DNA of 64,000 bases from Bog-473 sp963824195. GTDB taxonomy: Bacteria; Actinomycetota; Acidimicrobiia; Acidimicrobiales; RAAP-2. A model generated the notes under the pieces. It saw nothing but the letters and a program-made list of their open reading frames with translations, searched no databases and was not told where the DNA came from. Both the position numbers and the translations under genes were made by a program. Positions within the stretch are counted from its first letter, which is position 1. Every line of letters begins with the position of its first letter. The stretch lies in NCBI GenBank assembly GCA_963824195.1, contig CAWGOJ010000001.1, forward strand, positions 251,187 through 315,186, read 5' to 3'. Below, piece after piece: positions 1 to 10,856 of this stretch.

Positions 1-420
1 AAAGCTTCTTCGAATGACCCGGCACCATGACGCTCCTGGGAACGATCCGTCGGGGCCCGACATTCGAGGCGCAGATGCAAGAAATCTCGATGCCCTCATC
101 TTCCGTTCCTCAACCTATGAATCCTTCGGTCTCAGCCTTGTCGAAGCCATGACAAAGGGACTTCCGATCATCACAGTGAACATTCCAGGCCGTGCGAAAC
201 GTCGTGTCGGATAGGGGTGAACGGCCTGCTGGCGGAGCAAAACTCCTGAGGCGGTCGCGGAGATCATCCACCGGCTGTTCACCGATGCCGGCCTCTATTC
301 GGGCAATCTCGCGAAACGATACTTGCCGAAGCCGGCCAATTCAATTGGACGGTGATTGCCGGCGAGTTCTCGGCACTCTATGAGTCGATATCTGAGCGGG
401 CTCGTGTGGGTTCCCCAGGA
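1..420 (+). pseudogene. Glycosyltransferase family 4, C-terminal fragment, frameshifted
   Basis: The fragment is cut by the window edge. A stretch with the GT4 nucleotide-sugar-binding signature (STYESFGLSLVEAMTKGLP) is readable in one frame to about position 190. The expected continuation (GVNGLLAEQNS) and the C-terminal end (FNWTVIAGEFSALYESI) lie in other frames. This is the part of a GT-B fold enzyme that holds the donor sugar, so the parent gene would have been a retaining cytoplasmic glycosyltransferase of polysaccharide synthesis. At least two frame changes occur within 400 bases. Whether this is decay or base-calling error cannot be told from the sequence, but neighbouring genes show the same pattern. 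Confidence 0.6.
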
Positions 421-486
421 CGCACGGCGACCGGCGTGCGTCCTCACGGCAAGCGCTCCAGTGGCATCAGGGGGCAAAGAAGCCCC

Positions 487-1665
487 TCACACGGCGACCT
501 GAGACCTTGGTTTGGCGTGGCTAGCCGGGACCGTCAGGCACGATGGCGGGTGGCGCCGGAGCCGGCGTCCGCAGTGTGAGGCTCGGCAGCCAACCGGGCG
601 GCACCCGCAACGACCCCGGCTTCCATGCGACGTTCTTGGTGAGCCAGGACGGCACCGTCGAGCGCGGCGATCACCGGGCCGGGGCCTCTTGACGGCCACG
701 ACGAAGGTGGGCCTCGACCACTGAGAAGGGCACGATGGCCAGCGCCAGCCACGGTCGCCGGAAGCCGACGGCGGCCGCCACCGAGGTGGCCATCGCCCCG
801 AGGGGTACGAAAGTGGAGCCACAGATGAAATCGTCCGCGTAGACAAAGTGCACCTTCATCGCCCCATACCGGTACATCTGGCAGGGCGTACTGACCGAAC
901 GTGTCACGGCTGCGGCAGTAAATGAGGTCATGTGGATGAACTGGTCGCGGTGGCGGTCCTGGACCCGTGGTCACCAGGTCCAGGTCCTCGGCGGCCTCGA
1001 AGTGCTCGTCGAAGACGTCGCCTGGCGGCACCTGGGTGTCGGGAGAAGAGTTGACGGCGCAGAACTGGAGCAGCCCTTTACCGCTGACTCTGCGTGAATC
1101 ATGACTTCGCACAGAAGAGGGCGATGCCGGCCTCGCGGTCGACGACCGGGTGCCGGAGTCGGGAATCCAGCTACCCGGCCAGAAGGGCCGCGTCCGGCAC
1201 ATCCCGGAACGTGGTGGCGATGGTCCGGGTCCACGTCGGCGTGGCCCGGTAGTCCGAGTCCCAGGAAGGCCACGTACCGGTTCCGGCTGGCCCGCGGCCC
1301 GAGGTTGCGGCCCCGGGGGATGTTGCGGGCACCGTTATGGACGACACGAAGGTCGAGTCGGTCCCCGTAGGCGGTCACCACATCGAGGGTGCCGACGGTT
1401 GAGCCGTCGTCGACGACCACCGTCTCGAAATCGGTGTGATCCTGGGCGACAAGCGATGCGAGACACGCCCGATCGTGGTGGCGCTGTTACAGGTCAACAC
1501 CACGACCGACAGGGGCGGCAGCGCCGTGGTCGGCTCCGGACCCGAGGCGCCGGCATCGGGGTTGGTCGTGACACCAAGAGCGTTGCGATCCCCACGGGGT
1601 AAGGAGATCGGTGCTCGAACGAAAGAGCCTCTCTGAACCGAATCCTCCCGACGCCGCTGGGCCAA
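487..1665 (-). pseudogene. Glycosyltransferase family 2, frameshifted
   Basis: Reading leftwards from about 1665, the N-terminal GT-A strand (LSVVVLTCNSATTIGR) is followed in another frame by the nucleotide-binding motif (ETVVVDDGST) and then by RGRNLG, the usual GT2 order. The remainder, including a Trp-rich and hydrophobic C-terminal part near 671-931, is spread over further frames. GT2 enzymes transfer a sugar from a nucleotide donor at the inner face of the membrane. No single frame covers more than about a third of the expected protein. The extent at the 3' end is approximate. Confidence 0.5.
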
Positions 1666-1686
1666 GCACGGCTCCGACCGACGGCC

Positions 1687-3019
1687 TCACCCGCCGTGAG
1701 CGCCGTAACGCCGCTTGATCTCGAAGAGGCTCAAGAAGAAAGCGTCGAACCACAGCATGACCCCGAGTAACGCGAGCATCACGGAGAGGACGAGGGCCGA
1801 CGCTGCCGGCCCCGCCAAGTTGAGGGCACCCCATCCCGCAACCGAACCGTAGACCAGGAGCCCAAGCCGACCACCGCCAAGACGGTCCCCGCCACGAACC
1901 CCTTCTCGGCGGCCGCTCCCGACGAGACCCAGTTTGAGATCCGGTTCAACCGCCCGAGCAGGAGCCGGTCGGTGCTTAAGGTGGCCGCGAGGCTGAGCAC
2001 CAGCACCTGCACGCCGGAGAGGACGGCGAAGGCCGCAGGGCCTTGGCCACGATGATCGACACGCCCCCGGACACCCAGAACAGCGACAGCTGGCCGACCA
2101 GGCCGGCGAGGAGGAGCAGAAGACCCGGCACCAGAAAGAGGTACGTGGGCGATGACAGCAGCAGGAAGCGGATGTAGCGCCGCGCGTCACTGATCGAGTT
2201 GAGCTTCGACTCACCGAGTCGGGGTGGTCGTGATCGGGACCTCGGTGACGTTGAGGTTGACCAGCGGGCCGCCTTCACCACGATTTCCAACACGAACTCC
2301 ATCCCCTCGCACTGAAGATCCATCTGCTGGAGCACGTCCCGGGTGAACACCCGGAACCCACTGTGGGCGTCGCTGACCCGGAGCTTGAAGAGCACGTTGA
2401 GCAAGCTGGTGAGCACTGGATTGCCGATGAGCGGTGCGACCACGGCATCGCCCCCCGCTCGATCTGCCCCGTGAGCCGCGACCCGAGCACGTAGTCGTGG
2501 CCCTGTTCGACGATCGGTGCCACCAGGTCCGGGAGGGCCGTGAAGTCGTACGCGTTGTCGGCGTCACCCATGACGATGATCGAGCCCGCGCCGCGGCGAA
2601 GCCAGACAGGTACACGTTGCCGTCGCCGCGGACCGGCTGGTGAACAATCCGGGCCCCGGCTGCCCGGGCAACTTCGACCGACCCGTCCGTCGATCCATTG
2701 TCAGCGACGATCACCTCGCCTGTCCGGCCCGTCTTGTGAATGCCCTCCCAGGCCTTCTGCACGCAGAGGCCGACGCTGTCTCCTCGTTGAGGCACGGCAT
2801 CACCACACTGATTTCCACCGCCTCGATCGCACAACGGGCGTCGTCCGACACTTTCGTGCGGACCTCCCGCCGCGTGCGGACCTTCCGCCGATCGGCGACA
2901 CCCGTCCGCCGGTCCACCGTCCGCGCTCCGTTCAGAACGACATGATCGGCCTGCCGCTCACCATGAGATCCACCTTTGAGGTCCGTCTCCGTTCGTCGCA
3001 TCGAGCTTTTCCGCGCCAC
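1687..3019 (-). pseudogene. DPM1/GtrB-like polyprenyl-phosphate glycosyltransferase, frameshifted
   Basis: The order of recognisable pieces is that of dolichyl/polyprenyl-phosphate sugar synthases: EISVVMPCLNEE, VIVADNGSTDGS, MGDADNAYDF (the DXD-type metal site), GSRLTGQIERGAMPW, SDAHSGFRVFTRD, then LNSISDARRYIRFLL and two to four C-terminal membrane helices. The pieces are distributed over all three minus-strand frames, with at least five frame changes between 3019 and 1687. The role would be to load a lipid carrier with a sugar for export or glycan modification. The completeness of the motif order argues that the gene was intact until recently, or that the sequence contains indel errors. 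Confidence 0.65.
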
Positions 3020-3115
3020 TCAGCTCGGTGAGCTCCCCCACTCGAGCGGCCCCCCAACCGGTCGCAAGCATGACAGTTGCCTTGCAAAGATCAAAGGGGA
3101 TTTCCTGCGGTTAAG

Positions 3116-3170
3116 TGTTCACCTGTCATTTTGAGAGAGATAGAGATGTTCACCTGCCATTTGGAGAGAA
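3116..3170. repeat. Short direct repeat, two imperfect copies
   Basis: Two copies of a roughly 25-base sequence beginning TGTTCACCTG occur head to tail at 3116-3140 and 3147-3170, with four to five mismatches or indels. They lie in the gap between the divergent glycosyltransferase genes ending at 3019 and starting near 3297. They are less GC-rich than their surroundings. They could be operator half-sites or a transposon scar; nothing decides between these. Confidence 0.5.
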
Positions 3171-3296
3171 ATTGTGAAAGAATTGATTCTTCCGGAACTG
3201 CCGCGCGCCACCGGGGACCCATCCAGCGGGTCGTGCAAATCGGAGATTCGCTTGTACTCCGCGGAACACGAGACGCGGAACACGAGAGAATACGCC

Positions 3297-4575
3297 ATGG
3301 CACATCGGGGGATCGGGCAGCGGATCGCGGCGGAGCGCCGGCACGGATGGGCCCGCCGACCGCAGGCTGGCGCACGGCCACGCGGCGCTGGCAACCGCGA
3401 AGGGGTCGAGGCGCCTCGCCGGGTCCTCGTCGTATCTGCATTCGTGCTGCCGCACGTCGGCGGCGTCGAGGTCATAGTCCAGCAACAGGCGGAACACCTC
3501 GCCGGGGAGGGGCTTGACGTCACGGGTCGTGAGCAGCGACCCGAGCGGTTCCATGCCCTCGTCGCCCGGCCAGCGGATACCACATGGTTCGCAATCGGGC
3601 GTGGAACGGATTGGAACGTCGTTGGGGGATCCCCTTCCCCGTCTGGAGGATCGGTGGCTACGTCCGGCTGTTCCGCCTCGTTCGGAAGAGCGACATCATC
3701 CACGTTCACGATGTCACGTATCTGTCGTCACATCTGCGCAGCCGTCTGACCGCGTCTGAACCGGCGAACTCTGCTCGTCACGCAGCACGTGGCAATCGTC
3801 GCCCACGACAACAAAATGGTCGAGTTCGTCCAGCGGACAGTCTACGGCACATAGGAACGCCTTGATGTGGCAATGGGCAGATGAGATCATCCTCTACAAC
3901 CCAATAGTCAAGACATTCCTTGTCGATTCCGGGGTCGATGCCGAGAAAAATTCGTTCTCGTCTACAACGGAATCGATACTCGAGTTCTTCAGCCCGGAAG
4001 ACCGCGCCGATCGGCAGCGGACACGGGTGAGGTACGGCCTTCCTTTGGACAAGCCGATCGTCCTGTTCGTGGGCAGGCTGGTGCCCAAGAAAGGGGTGGA
4101 ACCAACTCATCGCGGCCCGCGACTCCGCCTACCACATCGTGTTGGTAGGTTCTGGCATGGTTACACAGATCCCGAGGACGTCACGTGCCTCGGCCCACTC
4201 GGGCGGCACGAGCTCCGTGACGTGTACCGGGCTGTGACCTTTTTCGCCTTCCCTGCGGTCGGCGAAATGCTCACCCTTGTCATACAGGAAGCCATGTCCT
4301 GCGGTCTCCCGTCGTGGCCACGGACGAGCCCAACTCCGCGACCCTATCGTTCGGGCCAGACGACATCGCGCTGGGTGCCATCGGAAGCTCCCGACCTCAA
4401 GCGGGCGATCCAGAGTCTGCTCGGCGATAGAAGATCGCTGAGCACGGATGCGGGCAGCGTCGAGGCGGGTGGCGATCGATCGCTTCAACTGGCGCATGAA
4501 CGCGGCCAAGCTGATGTCTTTGTACGAGCCCCTGTCGACGAGTCGGATCTCCGGCGACGGGTCTACTCCGGATGA
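3297..4575 (+). pseudogene. Glycosyltransferase family 4, frameshifted
   Basis: The N-terminal GT-B motif (RRVLVVSAFVLPHVGGVEV) is in frame with an ATG at 3297. The middle (KSDIIHVHDVTYLSSHLRSR), the donor-domain start (KPIVLFVGRLVPKKGVE) and the C-terminal catalytic signature (AVGEMLTLVIQEAMSCGLP) follow in the expected GT4 order but in different frames. At least four frame changes are needed to join them. The expected EX7E-type acidic pair region is present around EMLTLVIQEAMSCGLP. The gene is divergent from the GT2 gene at 1687-3019, and the short direct repeat lies between them. Confidence 0.6.
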
Positions 4576-4659
4576 CATGTCGACGGCTGGCGCCTCGCCG
4601 CATGCGGCCACCACCCACCGGTTCGACCACGATCCCGATCGGGTCGACGGCCGATCCCA

Positions 4660-5190
4660 TTGAGCCACGTGACCAGTCCCGCCGGCGATGAGGGTCCGGT
4701 GCCGGAGGATCGCGACTCGAGGAGCGAACGACGGAGAAGGCACCATCGATGGTGGCCAGTCGTGGTACTGGTGGTGGTGGTGGCCATCGCGATCAGCCTC
4801 CTTTTGCCGGTCGGACGCCACCAGTGGGCGGAGTCCCTGATCCGTCAGCCTTCGCCCTACACGACTCTCGCGTTCGAGGACCCCAGCGGACTACCCGCCG
4901 TGCTTGTCGCCGGTCACCCCATTTCGTTCACCTTCTGGGTTGGCAACCACGAACTCCGGGACGCGACCTATCGGTATCTGGTGACCTCCTCACCGTCAAA
5001 AAATGCGTTCTACACCGAGGCCACCCTGACCGTTCCGATGGGTCGGTCGCGCTCGGTGAAAGTGTCGGACGACCCCAGTGCTCGGGCTCGCCGTGCCAAA
5101 TCTCGGTCGTCCTGGTCGACTACGCCGAGAGGATCTGCCTTCAATGTGCGGCTCACAGGCATCGCTGCCAATGAGGGCCGACTCGGATGA
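4660..5190 (+). CDS. DUF1616-like membrane-anchored protein
   Basis: The product has a charged N-terminus, one strongly hydrophobic helix (about residues 31-50, VVVLVVVVAIAISLLLPV) and an extracytoplasmic beta-rich part. That part carries a pattern typical of DUF1616 C-terminal domains (VLVAGHPISFTFWVGNHEL). The last 30-40 residues look out of frame: an alternative frame reads CQISVVLVDYAERI, which continues the domain better. The start is a TTG at 4660; a GTG at 4669 is an alternative and neither has a clear ribosome site. It overlaps the DUF2206 gene by four bases (ATGA at 5187), so the two are probably co-translated. Proteins of this pair occur in actinobacterial and archaeal polysaccharide loci; the function is unknown. 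Confidence 0.55.
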   Translation: MSHVTSPAGDEGPVPEDRDSRSERRRRHHRWWPVVVLVVVVAIAISLLLPVGRHQWAESLIRQPSPYTTLAFEDPSGLPAVLVAGHPISFTFWVGNHELRDATYRYLVTSSPSKNAFYTEATLTVPMGRSRSVKVSDDPSARARRAKSRSSWSTTPRGSAFNVRLTGIAANEGRLG

Positions 5191-7580
5191 CCACGGCGCC
5201 CGCCCGCCCGGTCGCGCCCGCACATGCCAGACCCTGGGTCCCCCCGCGGCAGCGAAGGAGCGCGAGCCGAACGTACCGATCATCGTGGGTGCGGCGTTCG
5301 CCCTGGCGAACAACTCGCGCTTACCGGGGGCCACCCCCCGTTCTTGGGGCCGGCACTGGTCTTCTGGCTGATCCTCGTCTATCCGGCCTACCTGCTCGCC
5401 ACCACTGACCTGTGGGGCGGTGGATCGGTCGCAGAACGGGTGGCCTACGGCCTGGTCGGCGCGCTGCTCCTCTTGCTCGTGGGCGGGCTGGCCATGAACA
5501 CGGTCCTCTCCTTGGTAGGGGTGGCGCGCCCGCTGGATACCGTTCCCGTCCTGGTCTTGGTCGACGTGATCGACGTCAGTCTCTGGCTCCATCCGCCGGA
5601 AGCGCCCCGCCCCTTCCGTTTTCCGTCCCGCTCCGGGCATCCGGGGCTGCCCTGGAGAACCGGGTGTTCGCGTTGGCGAGCGCCTGTGTCCTGCTCATGG
5701 TACTCGGGGCCAATCGGCTCAACAACGGGGCGACGTGAGACACGCTTACGATGATCGGACTGGGCCTCGCCCTGGTTGTGATCGTCATGCTCCTGGCGTG
5801 GTGCGACCGGCTTCGGGCAAGCGTCATGGCCGGTGCCGTCTACTTCCTCTCGGCGGCGCTGCTGCTGATGACTTCCCTGCGCGGATAGTCGGTCACCGGT
5901 AACGAAATCCAGCTCGAATATAGGGTTTTCCGGCTTGACCGCGGCACACGGGCAAATGGGATATGGCTGCGTTCAGGGACCCTTATACACGCCTGCCTCA
6001 GTATCACCATGCTCCCGGAACGCAGATGGCGGCGCTCCTCCACATTGACGATCCCTATGTATTCAAGGTCTTCTTCCAGCTGATGTTCGCCGCGTGCCCC
6101 GTGATGGTCTTCACCTTGGCACGCCGGTATTTCTCCGACCGGGTCGCGGTTCTGGCCGTCGTCTACTTCATCGGATTTCCGACGTTCTTCACCGACATGC
6201 CGTTTCTCAACCGCCAGGAGATGGCATCGCTCTTCGTGGCGGCGGGCTTCTTGGTCATGACGAACCCCCTGTGGACGAAGCGCCGCAGGCAATACCTGCT
6301 CGTGACTGCCGCGCTTGGGGTCGAACTTTGCCACTACTCCTCGAGCTACATCTTCTTCGGCATTCTCGTCGTTGCCTGGCTCGGACAGACGATCCTCGCC
6401 CGGGGCTGGCCTCCCACTTGGGCTCGCGCCGATCTCCCCGAGACTGCAGACGGCCGGTGGTCGACGGCGACCCGGACGCTCGGGATCGGATGTCTCATTG
6501 CGATCCTCGCCATCATCGGGGTATGGGGTGGACTGGTGACGAGGACGGCCGGCGGGGTACCCAGCGAGATCGATGCCGCCGTGTCTGGCTTCGTACAACA
6601 CAACGCCGGTGCGAAATCCTCGACGGTCAACTACGGACTCTTCTCCGGCGGGACGGCAGACAGCCAGACCCTTCTCAAGCAGTACCGGGACGAGACCCTG
6701 GCAATTCGCGCCAAGGCACCCGCGGGCACGTTCATCCCCGAGGCGGTGGTCAACCGGTATCCGACCCCGGTCGTTGAGCTGCCCGACCTCCCGGTCACGG
6801 GAGCCGGTCGGCTGCTGTCGGACATTGGGATCGCGCCCTCGACCGTCAACGGCGTCATGCGCAGCCTGGCGGCCAGGGGCGAGCAGGTCTTCCTTCTCAT
6901 CGGCATGGTGGCGTTGGTGGTGTCCAAACAGCGGCGCGGCACGGTGGCCAGGGAGTACTACTACTTCTGCGTCGGTGGGATCGTCATGCTCGTCGCCATC
7001 ACCATCCTCCCCAGTCTCTCGGTGGAGTACGGCGTGCTCCACGTCTTTCAGGAGGCGCTCATCGTCATGGCCCCCGTGATCGTGGTGGGCTCCCTGTGGC
7101 TCTTCCAATTCCTGGGTCATGGTGGGGGCGGGCCGTCACCGTCGGGGTGGGGCTCGCCATATTCGCGTCCACGAGCGGGCTCATCCCGCAGGCCATCGGT
7201 GGCTACCCTGCGCAGCTCAACCTCAACAACAGCGGGCTCTACTACAACCTTTACTACATGACCCCTCAGGAGACGGCGGCCGTGAGCTGGTTGGCTGGGA
7301 AGCCGGGCACGCTCCCTGGCGGAATCCAGGCCGACTTCACCTCTGAACGATTTGCGTTCACCTCTCCATCCTCCGTCACGGGCATGCAGTACCTGAGCGA
7401 CGTGTTCCCCACACTCATCCAGCGGACGTCCTGGGTGATCGTCGACTCGTCGATGATCCGGACGGGGATGCATCCGCCAGCGAGAACGGCGACCTCATCA
7501 CCTACCGCTACCCGTTCGCCATGCTCGAGCGGGAGAAGAACCTCGTGTTCGACGACGGCACGACGCGGATCTTCCAATGA
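5187..7580 (+). pseudogene. DUF2206-type polytopic membrane protein, frameshifted
   Basis: The longest open stretch (5963-7261) contains about eight membrane helices and the DUF2206-like run FKVFFQLMFAACPVMVFTLA followed by FLNRQEMASLFVAAGFL. Upstream, in other frames, lie two helix-rich parts (5340-5560 and 5751-5880) and the family signature VTGNEIQLEYRVFRL. Between 5985 and 6025 the signature is split again (MAAFRDPY in one frame, ACLSITMLPE in the next). The C-terminus is also split: a frame change near 7125, then one near 7470, before a natural end (REKNLVFDDGTTRIFQ) at 7580. Joined, the protein would be near 790 residues. It may be a membrane glycosyltransferase-like factor of polysaccharide assembly. 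Confidence 0.6.
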
Positions 7581-8114
7581 CCCGTGACACGGCGCCGCGG
7601 AAGGCGGGACTGGCGGTGCTCGAGAGCTTCGCGGCGGCCCTGGCGCTGGCCGCCACCTTGGTCTCGTTCGGCTCCAGCCTGGTAGGAAGCTACCGCCCCG
7701 ACGCGCTCGCCCGACCGTACTGGTCCGAGGTGGGTGGGCTCCGAACGGACACGTCGGGCGTGGTGGCCTTCGCCGTGCTGGTGATCACCCTGGCCGTCAG
7801 CGAGATCCTGCGGGTGTCCAGGCGCCGCACCGGAGCGCCCTCGGCGGGCGCCCGCCAGGTCCCGATGTCGTCGGTCGGGGTCGTCGCCACCGGCCTGGCG
7901 GCCGCCGGACTGGTGGCGGGGATCGGGCTGGTCGTCTACCTCTCGGTGAACACCGTGACACACCCGGCCACGTTGGCCATGCGGGCGACCCACTTCGCCA
8001 GCTGGCCGACGGAGGGGACGCTGCCGCGTGCTCGCCCTGGCGGTAGCCGCTCTCGCCTTGGGATGGCTTCGTCTCGTCACCATCCGCCATCCCGGGTCGT
8101 GGATCGGATCTTGA
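7577..8114 (+). pseudogene. Small polytopic membrane protein, frameshifted near 8020
   Basis: The ATG at 7577 overlaps the stop of the DUF2206 gene by four bases. Three hydrophobic helices are readable (about residues 13-35, 57-75 and 98-120). A fourth helix (VLALAVAALALGWLRLVTIR) lies in the next frame and ends at a TGA at 8112-8114. Without the frame change the reading frame runs on into the downstream acyltransferase and creates an artificial fusion of 469 residues. No family is recognised. Position and coupling suggest it works with the two preceding membrane proteins. Confidence 0.5.
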
Positions 8115-8243
8115 CCTTTCGATCGGGCAATTGGTATCTTCACTCACGGCCACTTGGCGACGAGTGCCGCGATTGGACAGCTGTCCGGCTTCGTGACGAC
8201 CCTTCTTCGGGTGCCAGAACCGACGCTCACGGCGGGAGGCAGC

Positions 8244-8986
8244 ATGAACATGCTCGGGCAAGGCTTCGAGTCGGGCTCGGGGATCCGCGTTCCGCCGAGC
8301 ATTCGGGCGTTGCGGCGCGCTACCGTCACCTCCTCCCGGCCACCAGGTACGCAGTCGATCCCACGCTGGTGTGGATCATCGTGACCCACCTCTCGATCGT
8401 GCGCTCGCTGGTGCTCAGCGTCCGCTTCGGAGGCTGGTTCCTGGTGTCGCGGCGTACCCGGATCAAGATCGGGAGGCGCTCGAAGGTGACCTTTGGCCCT
8501 GGCTCGTTCCTGTTCGTCGGGTTCCTCCACTACGGCCCCACCCCGGCGGCGATACATATCGGTCGGGGCGCCACGCTGTCAGTCGAGGGCACCGTCTTGA
8601 TCAGGAAAGCATCACGCGTCTTCGTCCACGACGGAGCCCATCTCGAGATGCACCCGGGCTCCATCATCGCGGACTGTTCGACGGTGACCTGCTTCGAGCA
8701 CATCGTCTTCGGCGCGGGAGGCGGGGTCGCCTGGTACTGCAACGTGTTGGACACGAACGGCCATGTCGTCGTCGTGAACGGCGATCACAAGCCGCTTACG
8801 TCACCCGTCGTCTTCGGCCCACACGTGCTCGTCGGGTCTTACGCCACGATCCTTCCGGGCGTTACCCTCGGCGAGGGGTCGGTGATCGCCGCCGGGAGCG
8901 TGGTGACCAAGGACGTCCCGCCTCACTCGCTGGTCGGTGGCAACCCGGCTCGGGTGCTCCGCCAAGACGTCGAGTGGATCGACTAA
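8244..8986 (+). CDS. Hexapeptide-repeat (LbH) acyltransferase, WbbJ/CysE-like
   Basis: The C-terminal half shows the left-handed beta-helix pattern of six-residue turns: IHIGRGATLSVEGTVLI, then VLVGSYATILPGVTLGEG, ending SVVTKDVPPHSLVGGNPARV, the classic end of maltose/galactoside O-acetyltransferases. The histidine in VVVNGDHKP lies where such enzymes keep the catalytic base. The chosen ATG at 8244 has a GGGAGG site five bases upstream, but the reading frame changes near 8318; from there to 8986 it is uninterrupted. Such enzymes move an acetyl group from acetyl-CoA to a sugar hydroxyl. The polysaccharide neighbourhood supports a role in glycan decoration. Confidence 0.75.
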
Positions 8987-8999
8987 GCCGGCCGCCTCT

Positions 9000-10316
9000 T
9001 TAGGAATTCGATCCCGTCACCTGGGAGCGTTCGGGCGTGTGCCGGGCCCAGCGCCACACGGGCACCCCCACCGTCGCCGCGGCCACCGTCAGCCCCACCG
9101 GCCATGCCGCCGCGACGGCGACTATGCCCCTGGGGGCCAACACCCAGGCCAGGCCGCAGGTCAGCACGGCGAACACCACGTTGCCCACCACGATGGGGCG
9201 CAGCCGGCCGATGAGCCGGAGGACGGTCAGGAGCCAGTTGAACGCACCGAAGGGGAGAGCGGCGGTCGCCAGCACGATCAGCACATCGGCCCCGTGGACG
9301 CTGTAGCTGTGGCCGAAGAGGAGGAGCAGCCAGGGTGCCCCTAGAGCCAGCACGACGGTGGCGGGAATGCAGAAGAGGGCCAGGAGCCGCCAGCTGCGTC
9401 GCATCACCGCCCGCAGTTCGACGCCCTCGTGGCTGCCTTCGGAGAGGAATGACTGCTCCACGGCGAAGACGCCTGCGAAGAGCAGACCCACTAGCTGGTA
9501 GGCGATGTAGTAGTAGGCGGAGGCGTGTACTCCCACCCGGTCGAGGACGATGAGAGGGATCAGGAAGGTGGGGAGCAGGGTGAGCAGGCCCCCGACGTAA
9601 TTGGCGGCCGAGAAGCGTGCCAGCGGCCGCAACACCGCACGCGCTCCGCTGAGAGAGGGGCGAAACCGGTTGACCTTGACCAGCAGCACCACACTGGCGG
9701 CAGCCGCCACGGCGTAGCCGATGGCCGAGGCCATGAACAGGCCATAAGCTCCCGTCCCGGCGACGACCACCGCGGCCACGATCTTGACTGTGCCTCCGAT
9801 GCCGCCGTCGACCGACGCGTTGAAGCGGGCCTGGCGCAGCCCGATGAAGATGGAGTCCGTGATCAAGTTGAGTGGACCGGCCACGCCCAGGAGCACGAAG
9901 CCGGCTGCCATGGCCGGGTCGTGAGCCACGAAGGCCAGCTTGGGGGAGACGGCTGGCATGATGGCCAGGTAGCCGAGGGCGAGGAGGGCTCCGCATCCGG
10001 CCACCAACGCCAGCGACGCAGTCATGAGGACGTTGCGCTCGGAGGACCGGGGCAGGTAGCGGACGATCGCGCTGTTGAGGCCAAGGAGGGCGGTGAAGGC
10101 GATCACGCCGAGCGCCGAGAGCAAAGACGTGGCCAACCCGACGTCGGTCACGGTGAAGAGGTGCGCGCCGACGATCCAGAACACGAACCCGGCCGCTGCC
10201 TGCAGTCCAGAGTTCAACATGAGGTAGAGCGAGTTGCTAACCAGATGGTCCTGGCGCAAGCGGCGAGCCAGCGACGTGCGTGCGTGCTTGGCGGGCGCCG
10301 CGGCGGGCGAGGCCAC
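9000..10316 (-). CDS. Polysaccharide flippase (Wzx/MATE-like, MOP superfamily)
   Basis: The product is about 438 residues with 12-14 predicted membrane helices and alternating short loops, as in Wzx-type O-unit and teichuronic acid flippases. It begins with the usual amphipathic stretch (SNSLYLMLNSGLQAAAGF) and has conserved polar loops such as LPRSSERNVLM. The reading frame is open upstream to 10574, but that part is made of low-complexity Arg/Pro repeats encoded by a DNA tandem repeat. The GTG at 10316 (ASPAAAPAKHAR) was chosen as a likelier start; starts further in are also possible. The protein should flip lipid-linked oligosaccharide across the membrane for the polysaccharide encoded upstream. 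It is intact, unlike most of its neighbours. Confidence 0.8.
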   Translation of the reverse strand: MASPAAAPAKHARTSLARRLRQDHLVSNSLYLMLNSGLQAAAGFVFWIVGAHLFTVTDVGLATSLLSALGVIAFTALLGLNSAIVRYLPRSSERNVLMTASLALVAGCGALLALGYLAIMPAVSPKLAFVAHDPAMAAGFVLLGVAGPLNLITDSIFIGLRQARFNASVDGGIGGTVKIVAAVVVAGTGAYGLFMASAIGYAVAAAASVVLLVKVNRFRPSLSGARAVLRPLARFSAANYVGGLLTLLPTFLIPLIVLDRVGVHASAYYYIAYQLVGLLFAGVFAVEQSFLSEGSHEGVELRAVMRRSWRLLALFCIPATVVLALGAPWLLLLFGHSYSVHGADVLIVLATAALPFGAFNWLLTVLRLIGRLRPIVVGNVVFAVLTCGLAWVLAPRGIVAVAAAWPVGLTVAAATVGVPVWRWARHTPERSQVTGSNS

Positions 10317-10327
10317 GTCCGTCCTGA

Positions 10328-10587
10328 CGCTGCCGGACGGCGCGGCCAGCCTCAGGATCGGGCGCGCGTGCTTCGCCCGACTCCGCACGCGGCCACCGCG
10401 CCCGCCGGAGGCCGGGTCGGGGCCGAAAGGCGAGGACATGGGTGGCATCCCGTTGCCGGACGGCGCGGCCAGCCTCAGGAGGGGGCGTCTATGTTTCGCC
10501 CGGCGCCACCGCAGACGGCCACCGTGCACGCCGTGCCTCCCGGAGGCCGGGTCGCGGCCAAAAGCCGAGGGCATGTTTGGCGTCCCT
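10328..10587. repeat. GC-rich tandem repeat, two units of about 125 bases
   Basis: Unit 1 (10328-10450) and unit 2 (10451-10587) share TGCCGGACGGCGCGGCCAGC and many later blocks, including GGAGGCCGGGTCG and a run around GGCATG. A shorter, weaker third echo lies near 10268-10310. Read on the minus strand the copies stay in the flippase frame and encode AKHRRPLLRLAAPSG, AKHARPILRLAAPSG and AKHARTSLARRL. The repeat therefore either extends the flippase N-terminus or forms its leader. Confidence 0.65.
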
Positions 10588-10856
10588 CCCTACGGGGTAC
10601 CGGATGACTCCAGGCAATATTACGCGAACACGCCGGGTGCAGGGTCGGGCGGCTCCGGGGCGGCGGTCGCGGACTCGAGACTGCACGGCGTCTTTCGGCT
10701 CAAGGAAAGGAACTGATACGCCGATGTGGTCAGAGTGGTTGGGTCTGAGAGGATGACGGGTGGGTCATTCGGTCGCCGGTCGCGCGAGCGCCTCTTTTGT
10801 TTGACCGCGCCACAACATTTCGGCGGGAGAATCCAACATTCCGTCGGGAGCGTACC

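Noticed and set aside
5840..7120. Long open minus-strand frame of 426 codons
   Set aside because: It mirrors the DUF2206 gene, is full of charged low-complexity residues and has no family signature; antisense shadow of high-GC coding.
10328..10587. CRISPR-like repeats
   Set aside because: Two units only, of 125 bases, without spacers of constant size; tandem duplication.
10797..10856. TTG start 60 bases upstream of the glycosidase
   Set aside because: No ribosome site; the GTG at 10857 has GGGAG and gives a normal signal peptide.
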